Source of the DNA: Fontibacillus panacisegetis
GTDB lineage: Bacteria; Bacillota; Bacilli; Paenibacillales; Paenibacillaceae
Reading direction: 5' to 3'
Assembly (NCBI RefSeq): GCF_900102215.1
Contig: NZ_FNBG01000008.1
Location: forward strand, 94,371-158,370
Length of the DNA: 64,000 nucleotides
Shown here piece after piece: positions 1-10,070 of the stretch; position 1 is the stretch's first letter, and every line of letters starts with the position of its first letter. Made by a program: the position numbers and the translations under genes. The notes under the pieces are model-generated. The model saw nothing but the letters and a program-made list of their open reading frames with translations. It searched no databases and was not told where the DNA came from.

Positions 1-17
1 GGAGACGTGTTCCACAG

Positions 18-938
18 ATGAGTTGCAAAGTTGAAGTAGATTTTGCTCCAATATATGAATGTATGACCAGCCTAACCGCTTTTTTTAGCAAGCAAAATCA
101 TAATGCCATGGATGCAGGGAAACTCTGGGTACGGGAAGTTCAGGGTCTTTTTGCACCTGTTATTCTGCAAAAGATGAAAGGAATCGTCAAATCGCTGGAG
201 GATTTTAGTCTCTCCCCGTACATTTGGAGTTGCCCCGGCAATCGATCGGTATCGGAGTTTCTCGATTGGTTTGATGATTTATCCACAGGCCAGTTATATG
301 AAATTGCCGCCAGTTGCGGACTGTCCGTTCCTTCTAACCTTCCTGAGCTGAGAAATCTGACTTCAGAAGTTTTGAGGGAGTGGGATTTACGTTATTTCAG
401 CAGTATTACACTGGCAATTATCGAAGGGTTAACACAAGAGGCTTTAGCCCGCCAATTGCTATTGAATGAGATGGAAGATATGGAGGTCTATGAACAAGCG
501 ACCGGAGGAATGAGGCTTTATCCCAATGATCTGCTGAAGCGGGTAATTCTCGTACCCCAATATCATTCCCGTCCTTTGGTTAGCTCCAATATTTATGATG
601 AGATCATATTCACTCATTACTCCTGTGACATTATTCCTCCAGATCAAGGGCATCCCGCCCCAACTCTCCTTCGCCTCACACGGGCACTGTCAGATGAGAC
701 TCGGTTATGCATTCTTCGCCTGCTGTCACAGAAGCAAATGACCTTTACGGAAATCGTCCGGGAAATCGGATTATCCAAAAGCACTATTCATTACCATCTA
801 ATCGCTCTACGGGCAGCTGGCCTCGTCATCGTGCATTATTATTCCAAAAGCACAGAGTCCAAAAATATAGAGTACAGCCTTCGATTGGAGGCGCTAAAAG
901 ATCTGCCCCTTCAAATCGGTCGTTATTTAACAAGCTGA
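18..938 (+). CDS. ArsR-type winged-helix transcriptional regulator with long N-terminal domain
   Basis: 306 residues. The C-terminal ~90 residues are a winged helix: 'LTRALSDETRLCILRLL', then 'FTEIVREIGLSKSTIHYHL' as the recognition region and a beta wing 'AAGLVIVHYY', which is the ArsR/SmtB pattern. The first ~210 residues are a helical domain I do not recognise; no ArsR-type metal-binding cysteine motif is visible. The frame stays open to the window edge, so the start could lie upstream, although GGAG at 1-4 precedes this ATG by 13 bases. An MFS exporter follows 38 bp downstream on the same strand, so the likely role (inference) is ligand-responsive control of that exporter. The DNA-binding assignment is firm, the ligand unknown. 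Confidence 0.8.
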   Translation: MSCKVEVDFAPIYECMTSLTAFFSKQNHNAMDAGKLWVREVQGLFAPVILQKMKGIVKSLEDFSLSPYIWSCPGNRSVSEFLDWFDDLSTGQLYEIAASCGLSVPSNLPELRNLTSEVLREWDLRYFSSITLAIIEGLTQEALARQLLLNEMEDMEVYEQATGGMRLYPNDLLKRVILVPQYHSRPLVSSNIYDEIIFTHYSCDIIPPDQGHPAPTLLRLTRALSDETRLCILRLLSQKQMTFTEIVREIGLSKSTIHYHLIALRAAGLVIVHYYSKSTESKNIEYSLRLEALKDLPLQIGRYLTS

Positions 939-976
939 TTCAGCCGGTATTGTGAAATGATGAGGGGTGATCATCT

Positions 977-2212
977 GTGAAAAAACGTAGTTACTATGGG
1001 CTACTGGTTACTATTGCCCTTAGCGGCTTTGGGGATGCTTTTGGCTTACTGGCCATGGAGTGGCTGGTATATGAGCTGACTGGCTCCAAATTAGCGATGG
1101 GTGCGCTGGCTCTCTGTTCCGGTGTCCCTGAACTGGTTCTTCGTCTGCTCGGCTCTCCACTCGCTGACCGCTTGCCTCGCGAACGGCTTATGGCAGGACT
1201 CGCGTGCATGCGATTAATTGCTATTGTGCTGCCACTGGCTGCGGGCTTAACTGGCCAATTACAACTATGGCATTTATTCCTCGCTGCCGGATTAAGCGGC
1301 TCCTGTGCGGCACTGTTTATGCCGACGGCTATGGCCTTCATTCCAAGTATTGCGGACAGTAAGAAGCTGGTACGTGCTTTTGCTATCATCGACGGCTGCA
1401 GGAATGCTGTCGCCTTAATCGGACCTGCCATAGCAGGCGCAATAACTGCTGCCAGCGGTGCGCTGCCTGCGCTTGGGATTAATGCAGCTTGTTATATAGT
1501 AAGCATATTCACATTACTGTATCTCCCTAAAACACATGGTCAAGTTAAAAAATCAGCCGACTTCTCCATCTCTGCCTATGTGCGGGATATTTTTGAAGCC
1601 TTCTCTTTTTATAGACAATTTCCCGCAATGCTGACCATTATGTGTATGGTTTCAATTAGTAATATGAGCTCTATAGCCATCTGGACGATGATGGTCCCTT
1701 TTGTACGCGAGGTATTGCATCTAAATGCTGCTGCCCTGGGAACCTTGACGACTGCCTCGGCTTTAGGTACATTAACCGGACTCGCCATCATTTCTTTACT
1801 TGGAGAAATCAAACGACGACGGATTGTGATGCTCTGCAGTCTGGCTGCAATGGGCTTCTTTAATTCCATCCTGGGTTTAGTACACAGTTTTCCAGTTGCG
1901 CTGGTTGTATTATTTGCCGCAGGTGCTGCTGGTCCCTTCTTCGGCTCACTGAGCTCTACATTGCATGGAAAGCTTGTTCCCGATCATCTACAGGGCCGTG
2001 TCAATTCAATTCGCTTTCTAATCGGCGGCGGACTGCAGCCTGTGGGAGCATTAGCAGGTGGAGCAATAGCACAGCTCTATGGTGTTCCTGTATTAATCCT
2101 CATCGCGGGCTTACTGCCGCTCATAAGTTCAGTTGCCGCAGCTTTGTTTCTTTCCAGTTTAAAAGCGCTTGACGGAAATCTGCAAAATCTTGAAGTAAAC
2201 ATTCATCTTTGA
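977..2212 (+). CDS. MFS transporter, DHA3-like drug/macrolide exporter type
   Basis: 411 residues, almost wholly hydrophobic, consistent with about 12 membrane segments. A motif-A-like loop 'GSPLADRLPRERLM' follows the second segment, as in major facilitator antiporters. The overall layout ('YYGLLVTIALSGFGDAFGL' at the N-terminus, central cytoplasmic loop near residue 190-205) fits the DHA3/macrolide-efflux branch. The start is GTG at 977, preceded by GAGGGGTGA at 962-970. It probably forms an operon with the ArsR-type regulator upstream. Substrate cannot be read from sequence. Confidence 0.82.
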   Translation: MKKRSYYGLLVTIALSGFGDAFGLLAMEWLVYELTGSKLAMGALALCSGVPELVLRLLGSPLADRLPRERLMAGLACMRLIAIVLPLAAGLTGQLQLWHLFLAAGLSGSCAALFMPTAMAFIPSIADSKKLVRAFAIIDGCRNAVALIGPAIAGAITAASGALPALGINAACYIVSIFTLLYLPKTHGQVKKSADFSISAYVRDIFEAFSFYRQFPAMLTIMCMVSISNMSSIAIWTMMVPFVREVLHLNAAALGTLTTASALGTLTGLAIISLLGEIKRRRIVMLCSLAAMGFFNSILGLVHSFPVALVVLFAAGAAGPFFGSLSSTLHGKLVPDHLQGRVNSIRFLIGGGLQPVGALAGGAIAQLYGVPVLILIAGLLPLISSVAAALFLSSLKALDGNLQNLEVNIHL

Positions 2213-2391
2213 CAATTGAAGTACCGTATATTATTGAGCTTTGATGCTTGTAGAAGTCTTAAAATCCTGGCTGGAAAATCAGGTTGTAGTTATTACAGGA
2301 GGATCTAGCAAGACAAAAAACCTCCTCTCTCTATCTGCTGGCGCAAGATGAAAAAGAAGGTCTCCGTTTTTTTAAGCTCATTAAAAAAACG

Positions 2392-2616
2392 TCAGATTTT
2401 TAACTCCCCAAGCTTAATCAGCTCAACAACCGCTTGTGCACGGCCCTTGACATTCAACTTCTGCATCACATTCGAAATATGATTTCTTACAGTTTTCTCG
2501 CTGATAAACAGCTGGCCCGCAATATCGCGCGTCGTTTTATCCTGCACGAGGAGTTCGAAAACCTCCCGTTCACGATGAGTTAACAGAAATTTGCTGTTAC
2601 GATCGCTGCTCTTCAA
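2392..2616 (-). CDS. gerE: GerE, late mother-cell sporulation regulator (LuxR-type HTH)
   Basis: 74 residues, the same length as GerE of Bacillus subtilis. It is a stand-alone LuxR/FixJ-type helix-turn-helix with 'LTHREREVFELLVQDKTT' followed by 'ISEKTVRNHISNVMQKL' and 'VELIKLGELKI' at the end, near-identical to the family pattern. In B. subtilis GerE acts with sigma-K to switch spore-coat genes late in the mother cell. The start is TTG at 2616 with AGGAGGGG 9-10 bases upstream. Its own upstream region carries a good sigma-K-like promoter (2679-2707). It lies ~10 kb from a large spore-surface locus, a plausible target. Confidence is high. Confidence 0.95.
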   Translation of the reverse strand: MKSSDRNSKFLLTHREREVFELLVQDKTTRDIAGQLFISEKTVRNHISNVMQKLNVKGRAQAVVELIKLGELKI

Positions 2617-2678
2617 AATGCGTCACCCCTCCTTGCTCGGGTTTTGTGGTTTAACAAGGTTAAGGGATACAGTCAACA

Positions 2679-2707
2679 CATACTATGAAGAAACAGGGTT
2701 AATGGTG
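2679..2707 (-). promoter_or_regulatory. Sigma-K-like promoter of gerE
   Basis: On the minus strand: CACC (2707-2704), exactly 16 bases, then CATAGTATG (2687-2679). The B. subtilis sigma-K consensus is mACm-N16-CATAnnnTA, so the -35 fits fully and the -10 has one mismatch. This agrees with gerE being a sigma-K gene in Bacillus. Not experimentally supported here. Confidence 0.6.
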
Positions 2708-2742
2708 CGATCATCCAGTAAAATGGGCGACTCAACAGAATC

Positions 2743-4266
<1,524 letters not shown>

Positions 4267-4371
4267 CTAATGATAACCTGTCTTAACATAAATTGACTAT
4301 CCTCGCAACTTCCATTCTCTTAATTTTCTTATTGACGCGGTAACGTATCAGAATTATGATGTAAAACGATA

Positions 4372-4388
4372 GTGATAATCATTATCAC
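4372..4388. promoter_or_regulatory. Fur box upstream of efeO
   Basis: GTGATAATCATTATCAC is a perfect 8-1-8 inverted repeat and contains the classic Bacillus Fur 7-1-7 operator TGATAAT-n-ATTATCA. It lies 95 bp before the efeO start, so the three-gene iron operon is very likely Fur-repressed when iron is sufficient. Confidence 0.85.
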
Positions 4389-4483
4389 GAACTAATGAAC
4401 GGCCATCCTGTTCTACGTATGCTATTAAGTATATTATTTCAAAATTTAAATTCTACATTTTAGATTAATAAGGAGTGTACTGA

Positions 4484-5374
4484 ATGAAATTCAATTATGC
4501 TGTTCCAACTGCTATTCTAAGCGCAGCTCTGCTGTTAACTGCCTGCAATTCTAATGAGGCAAATACCTCGAAAGAAACCCCTACCGAAGCAAATTCAACA
4601 ACAAATACGGCTGCTGCCAACAATAGCGCTGCGGCAGGAACAGCTGAAGCTGATTTCCAGCAAGCTATTGATCAATACCGTGCCTATGTCATCCAAGAAT
4701 GTGATGCTTTCGTAACTGAGACAGGCAAATTCGTAGACGCGGTGAACAGCGGAGATATCGAAACTGCTAAATCACTTTATGCACCAGCTCGTATGCATTA
4801 TGAACGCATTGAACCTATCGCTGAAGCACTTGGCGATCTTGATCCTAATATCGATGCACGTGATGGTGATGTTGAGGCAGCGGATTGGAGAGGATTCCAC
4901 AGAATCGAAAAAGCACTTTGGGAAGATAAGACAACAGAAGGTCAAAAGGAATATGCTGATGGCCTGCTGAGTGATGCCAAGCTTTTGCGTGCTTTAGTAG
5001 AAACTGTTGAAATTGAGCCCTCCCTGCTAGTGACGGGAGCCGTCGAATTGCTTAATGAAGTATCCACCTCCAAAGTAACCGGTGAAGAAGAACGTTATTC
5101 CCACACCGATCTGTATGACTTTGCAGCCAACCTGGAAGGCGCTAAAAAAATATATGAACTGCTTGAACCACAATTATCCCAAAAGGATGCTGATCTCGAT
5201 AAACAAATCAGCGATCGCTTCGTTGCTTTGGAACAAGAATTAGCTCCATTTAAAGACGGAGAGGGATATGTTACTTACGACAAACTTAAAGAAGAAGATG
5301 TTCGCAAGCTGAGTCAAAATCTTGACGCACTGGCCGAGCCTTTGTCCCAAATGGGCAAATTATTGGGAGTGTAA
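4484..5374 (+). CDS. efeO: EfeO-type iron-uptake lipoprotein (M75/imelysin-like)
   Basis: 296 residues. The N-terminus is a lipoprotein signal with lipobox 'LLLTACN' (Cys ~21), then a Thr/Ala/Asn-rich linker to about residue 55. The rest is the all-helical EfeO/M75 domain with the conserved metal-site segment 'GFHRIEKALW'. In the EfeUOB system this surface lipoprotein presents iron to the EfeU permease. It is followed 4 bp later by the peroxidase EfeB and then EfeU, the Gram-positive order seen in B. subtilis (ywbM-ywbN-ywbL). A Fur box precedes the operon. Assignment is firm. Confidence 0.93.
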   Translation: MKFNYAVPTAILSAALLLTACNSNEANTSKETPTEANSTTNTAAANNSAAAGTAEADFQQAIDQYRAYVIQECDAFVTETGKFVDAVNSGDIETAKSLYAPARMHYERIEPIAEALGDLDPNIDARDGDVEAADWRGFHRIEKALWEDKTTEGQKEYADGLLSDAKLLRALVETVEIEPSLLVTGAVELLNEVSTSKVTGEEERYSHTDLYDFAANLEGAKKIYELLEPQLSQKDADLDKQISDRFVALEQELAPFKDGEGYVTYDKLKEEDVRKLSQNLDALAEPLSQMGKLLGV

Positions 5375-5378
5375 ATTC

Positions 5379-6647
5379 ATGAAGGATAACATATTTAATA
5401 AGCGGGTTAGTAGACGCGATATATTAAAAATTGCCGGTGCAGGTAGCATCGGCTTATTACTTGGTGGCGGTACAACAGGAATGCTTGCGGCCCAAGGTAA
5501 ACTTGGAAATTCCTCTAACAAAAAGAATTCCTCATCCTCAAACCATGCGGTTGAATTTTACGGCCAGCATCAGAGTGGAATTATTACACCTACTCAGAAC
5601 TTTATGGTCTTCGCGGCATTTGATTTGACGACTTCTTCGGTATCCGATGTTCGCAAATTGTTCCAATCCTGGACTAAATCAGCTGCAGAAATGAGCAGTG
5701 GGCAACTAATCGGCGAAGACAATAATAACTTGAATTTGCCTCCATCCGATACTGGAGAAGCTGCAGGCCTGTCCTCTTCTAACTTAACGATCACGTTTGG
5801 AGCTGGACCATCCCTGTTTAACAGTCGATTTGGCCTATCCGGGAAACGCCCTGCCTCATTTGAAGACTTACCGAGCTTTCGTGGTGATGCTCTCCTTCCG
5901 GAATGGTGCAACGGCGATTTGGCTATCCAGGTATGCGCTGACGATATGCAGGTCGCCTTTCATGCGATTCGTAATCTGGCTCGTATCGCACGCGGAACAG
6001 CAGTTTTGCGTTGGACCCAAGAGGGATTTCAACGCACTTCACAAGCCGATCCACATCAAGGAACACCACGCAATCTTATGGGATTCAAGGATGGAACAGG
6101 CAACCCTGATGTCAACGACAGCACCTTAATGAATGAGGTTGTCTGGGCACAAAGCTCTGACGGTGCAGGCTGGATGCATAACGGAACCTATATGGTAGCT
6201 CGTCGTATCCGAATGCGGATTGAAGTATGGGATCGTTCAACACTTGATGATCAGGAGCGCACCTTTGGACGTCATCGGGATTCAGGGGCTCCACTCGGAG
6301 CAACGGATGAATTCGCACCACTTGATCTGGAAGCAAAGAATGCTTCAGGAAAGCCCGCTCTTCCTATGGACTCTCATTCACGCCTGGCTCATATGGAAGG
6401 CAAACTTAAAATATTACGCCGTGCTTATTCCTACACAAGCGGCATGGACTTCAAGACAGGTCAGCTTGATGCCGGGCTGTTCTTCATTTCTTTTCAAAGG
6501 GATATTCAGAAACAGTTTGTGCCAATGCAGAAAATGCTCGCAGCTAACGATAAATTGAACGAATACATTGTTCATGTCGGTAGTGCTATATTCGCTTGTT
6601 TCCCTGGAGTTTCTAAAGGCGGCTACATTGGGGAGACACTTTTCTAA
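5379..6647 (+). CDS. efeB: EfeB, Tat-exported DyP-type heme peroxidase
   Basis: 422 residues. The N-terminus 'NKRVSRRDILKIAGAGSIG' is a twin-arginine signal (S-R-R-x-I-L-K) with a hydrophobic stretch, so the folded heme protein is exported by Tat. DyP hallmarks are present: 'FKDGTGNP' with the catalytic Asp of the GxxDG-type motif, and 'FGRHRDSGAPLG' near the heme. In EfeUOB it oxidises ferrous iron for EfeU uptake. The ATG at 5379 is chosen because it gives the Tat signal directly and has GGGAGTG ~8 bases upstream; an in-frame start at 5322 would add an implausible leader overlapping efeO. Confidence 0.93.
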   Translation: MKDNIFNKRVSRRDILKIAGAGSIGLLLGGGTTGMLAAQGKLGNSSNKKNSSSSNHAVEFYGQHQSGIITPTQNFMVFAAFDLTTSSVSDVRKLFQSWTKSAAEMSSGQLIGEDNNNLNLPPSDTGEAAGLSSSNLTITFGAGPSLFNSRFGLSGKRPASFEDLPSFRGDALLPEWCNGDLAIQVCADDMQVAFHAIRNLARIARGTAVLRWTQEGFQRTSQADPHQGTPRNLMGFKDGTGNPDVNDSTLMNEVVWAQSSDGAGWMHNGTYMVARRIRMRIEVWDRSTLDDQERTFGRHRDSGAPLGATDEFAPLDLEAKNASGKPALPMDSHSRLAHMEGKLKILRRAYSYTSGMDFKTGQLDAGLFFISFQRDIQKQFVPMQKMLAANDKLNEYIVHVGSAIFACFPGVSKGGYIGETLF

Positions 6648-6668
6648 CATGAAGGAGGAGTAGAAACG

Positions 6669-8486
6669 ATGTTCGTTTCACCCGCTATAAAACATAATCG
6701 GAGGAAGGAATGGTATCATTTCCCGATCTCCCTGCTTATAGGTATTCTGTTGTTCACATTCGTTTTCTCATTTAGACCTCTATTGGTACAAGCCGAAGAG
6801 GACCCTTCTTTGCAATCGTTGCTGCCTCTCGTAGGTGGGGCCTTAGTAGAAGCTGGAGCACAAAATTGGGACAAAGCATCTTCTGAGCTGGAGCAGTTTG
6901 AGGTGTTATGGAGCAAAATAGATGCATCGGCTTCGCCTGATCTCAGCTCCACCATTCAAAAGCAATTAGCATCGGCTAAAGAGGCAGTAGGCAGTCAAAA
7001 TTCCGAGGAAGCCAGCGCTTCCTTGTCACTTCTCGCAAAGCAGGTCAATCAATATGTGAAGGATAATGGGGAAAAGAGCGATTCACCTGATGGCAAGGAA
7101 GTCGCCCGTGAATTGCTGGAACAGGTCAAACAGACGCTTACTCCGCTAGAAAGCGGTGATGTCAGCACCGCCCAAGCTCGATACAAGGACATCATTAACG
7201 GCTGGAGTAAAGTAGAATCCCCTATACGGAACGGAAATTTTGGCGTCTACAGCAACTTGGAAACCCATATGACGATGATCCGTGTAGCACTTCAGACCGA
7301 TCCGCCTAAGGCGGAGCAAGCGGTCAAGGAATTAAGCGATCTTATCGTTCTGCTTCAAAATTATATAGATGGGAAATTGGACGACCAAAAATCAGCACCC
7401 GGGACCAATTCTGACAAAACCTTGGCCGATGCTGTGGCGCTGCTCCAGCAGGTAAAACAATCGGTTGAGGGGCAAAACGGTAATCAGGCTTCGGAGCTCA
7501 TGCAGCAATTTATTGTTCTGTGGCCCTCTGTTGAAGGGGAAGTCTCCATTTCTTCGGCTACATTATACACAGCTACAGAGAACAGCATAACCGAAGCACA
7601 GAGCTATCTGGTCTCTGATCCGGTTGATTTCATTAAAGCCGCGCAGGTAATCGACGGAATGATCAGCAGCCTTGAACCTCTGACGGAGCGCACTTCTTAT
7701 TCAGCGTGGGATGCAGCAGTTATCCTGCTCCGTGAAGGTCTGGAAGCCATCCTCGTGCTCGCTGCATTGCTTGCGTTTGTAAACCGCACTAAAGATAAGA
7801 CGGCTCGGAATTTTATATGGGCAGGTGCAGGTACAGGCTTGTTATTATCCGCCGTCATAGCTGTTCTGCTTACTTTCGCAGTATCGCAGGCGGTAGCTGG
7901 TGGAACCCGAGAGACGATTGAAGGCTTTATCGGTCTGGCAGCCGTAGTGATGATGCTGGCAGTTGGTCATTGGCTGCATAATAAATCCAGCGGCAAGGCC
8001 TGGAGCAAATATTTAGCCAAACAAGTTGGCGGTGCTTTGGAACGTGGAAGTCTATGGTCGTTGTTTGCTCTCTCTGGCCTTGCTATTTTACGAGAAGGTG
8101 CAGAAACTGCCGTGTTCTATATCGGAATGGCTCCGTCGATTGAAAATTCACAGCTAATAATTGGTATAGCCAGTGCGCTAGCTGCTCTATCAATTATTGG
8201 TTTCTGTATTATCCGTTTCAGTGTCAAGCTGCCTATTCGGCCATTCATGCTGGTAGCATCCCTGCTGATTTATTATCTGGTTATCCGTTTCATGGGCGAA
8301 AGCATCCATGCCTTGCAAATCGGCGGGTTGCTGCCTGCTCACAGCAAAGCATGGCTGCCGACTATAAGCTGGATTGGCGCTTACCCAACTTCGGAAACCT
8401 TTATCTCTCAGCTAGTCTTACTAGTGTTTGTCATTTGGCAGTTGATTACTGCTGAGCGTAATAATAAAGCTGCTAAAGCCGCATAA
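6669..8486 (+). CDS. efeU: EfeU/FTR1-family iron permease with long extracytoplasmic N-domain
   Basis: 605 residues. After a signal-like segment (~20-42) comes a ~320-residue soluble helical region with imelysin-like repeats, then the FTR1 membrane domain with about seven helices. Both REGxE iron-binding motifs of FTR1 permeases are intact: 'LLREGLEAILVLAALL' and 'AILREGAETAVFYIG'. GGAGGAG ~10 bases upstream supports the start. It closes the efeO-efeB-efeU operon and is followed by a strong terminator. The long soluble N-domain is much larger than in a minimal EfeU and may be a built-in iron-delivery module (inference). Confidence 0.93.
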   Translation: MFVSPAIKHNRRKEWYHFPISLLIGILLFTFVFSFRPLLVQAEEDPSLQSLLPLVGGALVEAGAQNWDKASSELEQFEVLWSKIDASASPDLSSTIQKQLASAKEAVGSQNSEEASASLSLLAKQVNQYVKDNGEKSDSPDGKEVARELLEQVKQTLTPLESGDVSTAQARYKDIINGWSKVESPIRNGNFGVYSNLETHMTMIRVALQTDPPKAEQAVKELSDLIVLLQNYIDGKLDDQKSAPGTNSDKTLADAVALLQQVKQSVEGQNGNQASELMQQFIVLWPSVEGEVSISSATLYTATENSITEAQSYLVSDPVDFIKAAQVIDGMISSLEPLTERTSYSAWDAAVILLREGLEAILVLAALLAFVNRTKDKTARNFIWAGAGTGLLLSAVIAVLLTFAVSQAVAGGTRETIEGFIGLAAVVMMLAVGHWLHNKSSGKAWSKYLAKQVGGALERGSLWSLFALSGLAILREGAETAVFYIGMAPSIENSQLIIGIASALAALSIIGFCIIRFSVKLPIRPFMLVASLLIYYLVIRFMGESIHALQIGGLLPAHSKAWLPTISWIGAYPTSETFISQLVLLVFVIWQLITAERNNKAAKAA

Positions 8487-8491
8487 TATGC

Positions 8492-8530
8492 AAAAAACCG
8501 TTCGGATCGATATGTCCGGACGGTTTTTTA
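8492..8530 (+). terminator. Rho-independent terminator after efeU
   Basis: Stem accgttcgga / tccggacggt (one G-U pair) with an 8-base loop, flanked by A6 before and T6 after. It lies between efeU and the convergent marR gene and could serve both strands. Confidence 0.85.
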
Positions 8531-8541
8531 TATCACAAGAC

Positions 8542-9006
8542 TTATGGGTGTGAATGCGGGAGTGGATGTGGATGTCCTTCCTTTTCAGCAAACTTCTCGA
8601 TAATATTGAACAGCACATCTAATTCCTCAGTTGTTAATTCTGAAAGATAGGACCTCAGCACCTCGCGTGTCTTATCCCTTGCTTTAGTACACACTTCTTC
8701 CCCAAGCTCTGTTACAGATAACAGCACAGCCCTGCGATCATTTTCGTCATGCCGACGCTGTACATAGCCACTCTGAACAAGTCGATCGGTCATTACTGTT
8801 ATCGCACTTGGTTTAACATCAAGCATTTCTGCCAGAAAGCTTACATTGCAAGTCTTGTTCTTGGCGATCATAGCTAGCATATGAAACTGGGGTCCTGTTA
8901 ACCCTAATTCACGATGATTCATAATCTCACTTTTCATCTTGCGAACAGTTCTTGTATACGCATGTTGGAGACGCTCTATATATTTGTCACTGAGCTTGAT
9001 ATCCAA
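8542..9006 (-). CDS. MarR-family transcriptional regulator with His-rich tail
   Basis: 154 residues. Winged-helix MarR pattern: 'LGLTGPQFHMLAMIA', 'SFLAEMLDVKPSAITVMTDRL', then the wing 'RRHDENDRRAVLLSVTELG'. The start is TTG at 9006 with GGAGGAG 6-7 bases upstream; the nearby ATG is out of frame. The last eight residues contain four histidines alternating with prolines, unusual for MarR and a possible metal-binding tail (inference). It stands alone between the iron operon (convergent) and the nag genes (divergent); target and ligand unknown. Confidence 0.85.
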   Translation of the reverse strand: MDIKLSDKYIERLQHAYTRTVRKMKSEIMNHRELGLTGPQFHMLAMIAKNKTCNVSFLAEMLDVKPSAITVMTDRLVQSGYVQRRHDENDRRAVLLSVTELGEEVCTKARDKTREVLRSYLSELTTEELDVLFNIIEKFAEKEGHPHPLPHSHP

Positions 9007-9134
9007 GCCATTCTCCTCCTCAAACGTAATCCATCATTTCCAGTGTATTATTTTAACATCGAAAAGACAAGGCAACTATCGAATCTGACCAAATATACCT
9101 TGCAATCAACAGCAGAATCATCTATGATGAAATC

Positions 9135-9180
9135 AAAATAATTTTCAAATATTAATGATAATACATGAAAATAATTTTCA
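9135..9180. promoter_or_regulatory. Twin palindromic operators before the rpiR-nagBA operon
   Basis: TGAAAATAATTTTCA at 9166-9180 is a perfect 7-1-7 palindrome. A second copy, AAAATAATTTTCA at 9135-9147, has the same right end exactly 33 bp upstream, about three helical turns. Palindromes of this A/T-rich TGAAA..TTTCA kind are typical RpiR-family operators, so autoregulation by the downstream gene is likely (inference). Confidence 0.55.
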
Positions 9181-9197
9181 CTATCTGAGGTGATCCT

Positions 9198-10067
9198 ATT
9201 CTTACTCCAATTTTGCACGCCCTCTCGACCCATCTTGAGACTCTTGCGCCTCAGGAACGTCGCCTTGGTGAATATATTTTGCAGGACCCGAATTCAGTCA
9301 TTCATTTAGGCATTACCGAGTTAGCCAATATGTGCGGGATCAGTCCATCAACAATAACCCGCTTTTGCAAAACCTTTCACTTCAAAGGGTTTCCCGATTT
9401 CAAAATGAAGCTGGCCGGAGAATTGGCGAACAATCCTCATTCTGCGGAGGCTCATTATCAGGATGTAATCGCAGGCAATGACCTGGGCAAAATTGTACAA
9501 GCGATTGAAGCCAACCATCTTGCCTCTATTACCGATACGACCCGACTATTAGATATGGCTCAGCTCAAAAAAGCAGTGGATGTTCTATGTGCGGCAAAAC
9601 GTATTGATCTGTATGGCATAGCGACATCTTCGATCATAGCGCAGGATTTTTATCAAAAGCTGGTTCGGATCGGAAAAAATTGCACTGCTTTTGCCGATTC
9701 CCATATGCAAATTACTGCCGCATCTACGCTTGGTGAAGGAGATGTTGCTCTCGCTATTTCTTATTCGGGTGAAACCCCTGAAACGATTGACGCGCTTCGT
9801 TGCGCTAAAGATAGTGGAGCAATCACCATCTCCCTGACTCAGTATGGCAATAGTCAGCTTGCTTCTTTAGCTGATGTATCTTTATTCTCCTCCTCTTTAG
9901 AGGAAGGCATGCGAAGAGGCGATATGGCGTCCAGAATCGCTCAGCTTCATGTCATCGATATCCTGTTTACGGGAATGGTAAGTATGGAGTTCCATGATTA
10001 TATTCCTAAGCTTGAAAGCTCGTATCAAAATGTCCGGATCTACAGAAAACACAGGGAGGGTAAATAG
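9198..10067 (+). CDS. RpiR/MurR-family regulator of aminosugar catabolism
   Basis: 289 residues from the start used here. N-terminal HTH_6 domain: 'LGITELANMCGISPSTITRF', then 'KGFPDFKMKLAGEL'. A C-terminal SIS sugar-phosphate-binding domain follows ('IDLYGIATSSIIAQDF', 'ALAISYSGETPETIDALRCA'). It is followed 3 bp later by nagB, so it is probably the GlcNAc-pathway repressor sensing an aminosugar phosphate. Start choice is unusual: the only Shine-Dalgarno (GAGGTGAT, 9187-9194) sits at normal spacing before an ATT codon at 9198, giving the family-like N-terminus (M)LTPILHAL. The next usable codon, TTG at 9213, lies 19-20 bases from it. Confidence 0.88.
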   Translation: MLTPILHALSTHLETLAPQERRLGEYILQDPNSVIHLGITELANMCGISPSTITRFCKTFHFKGFPDFKMKLAGELANNPHSAEAHYQDVIAGNDLGKIVQAIEANHLASITDTTRLLDMAQLKKAVDVLCAAKRIDLYGIATSSIIAQDFYQKLVRIGKNCTAFADSHMQITAASTLGEGDVALAISYSGETPETIDALRCAKDSGAITISLTQYGNSQLASLADVSLFSSSLEEGMRRGDMASRIAQLHVIDILFTGMVSMEFHDYIPKLESSYQNVRIYRKHREGK

Positions 10068-10070
10068 GAC

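Noticed and set aside
2213..2391. AGGAGG...CCTCCT pairing after the MFS gene as terminator
   Set aside because: Loop is long and no T-run follows.
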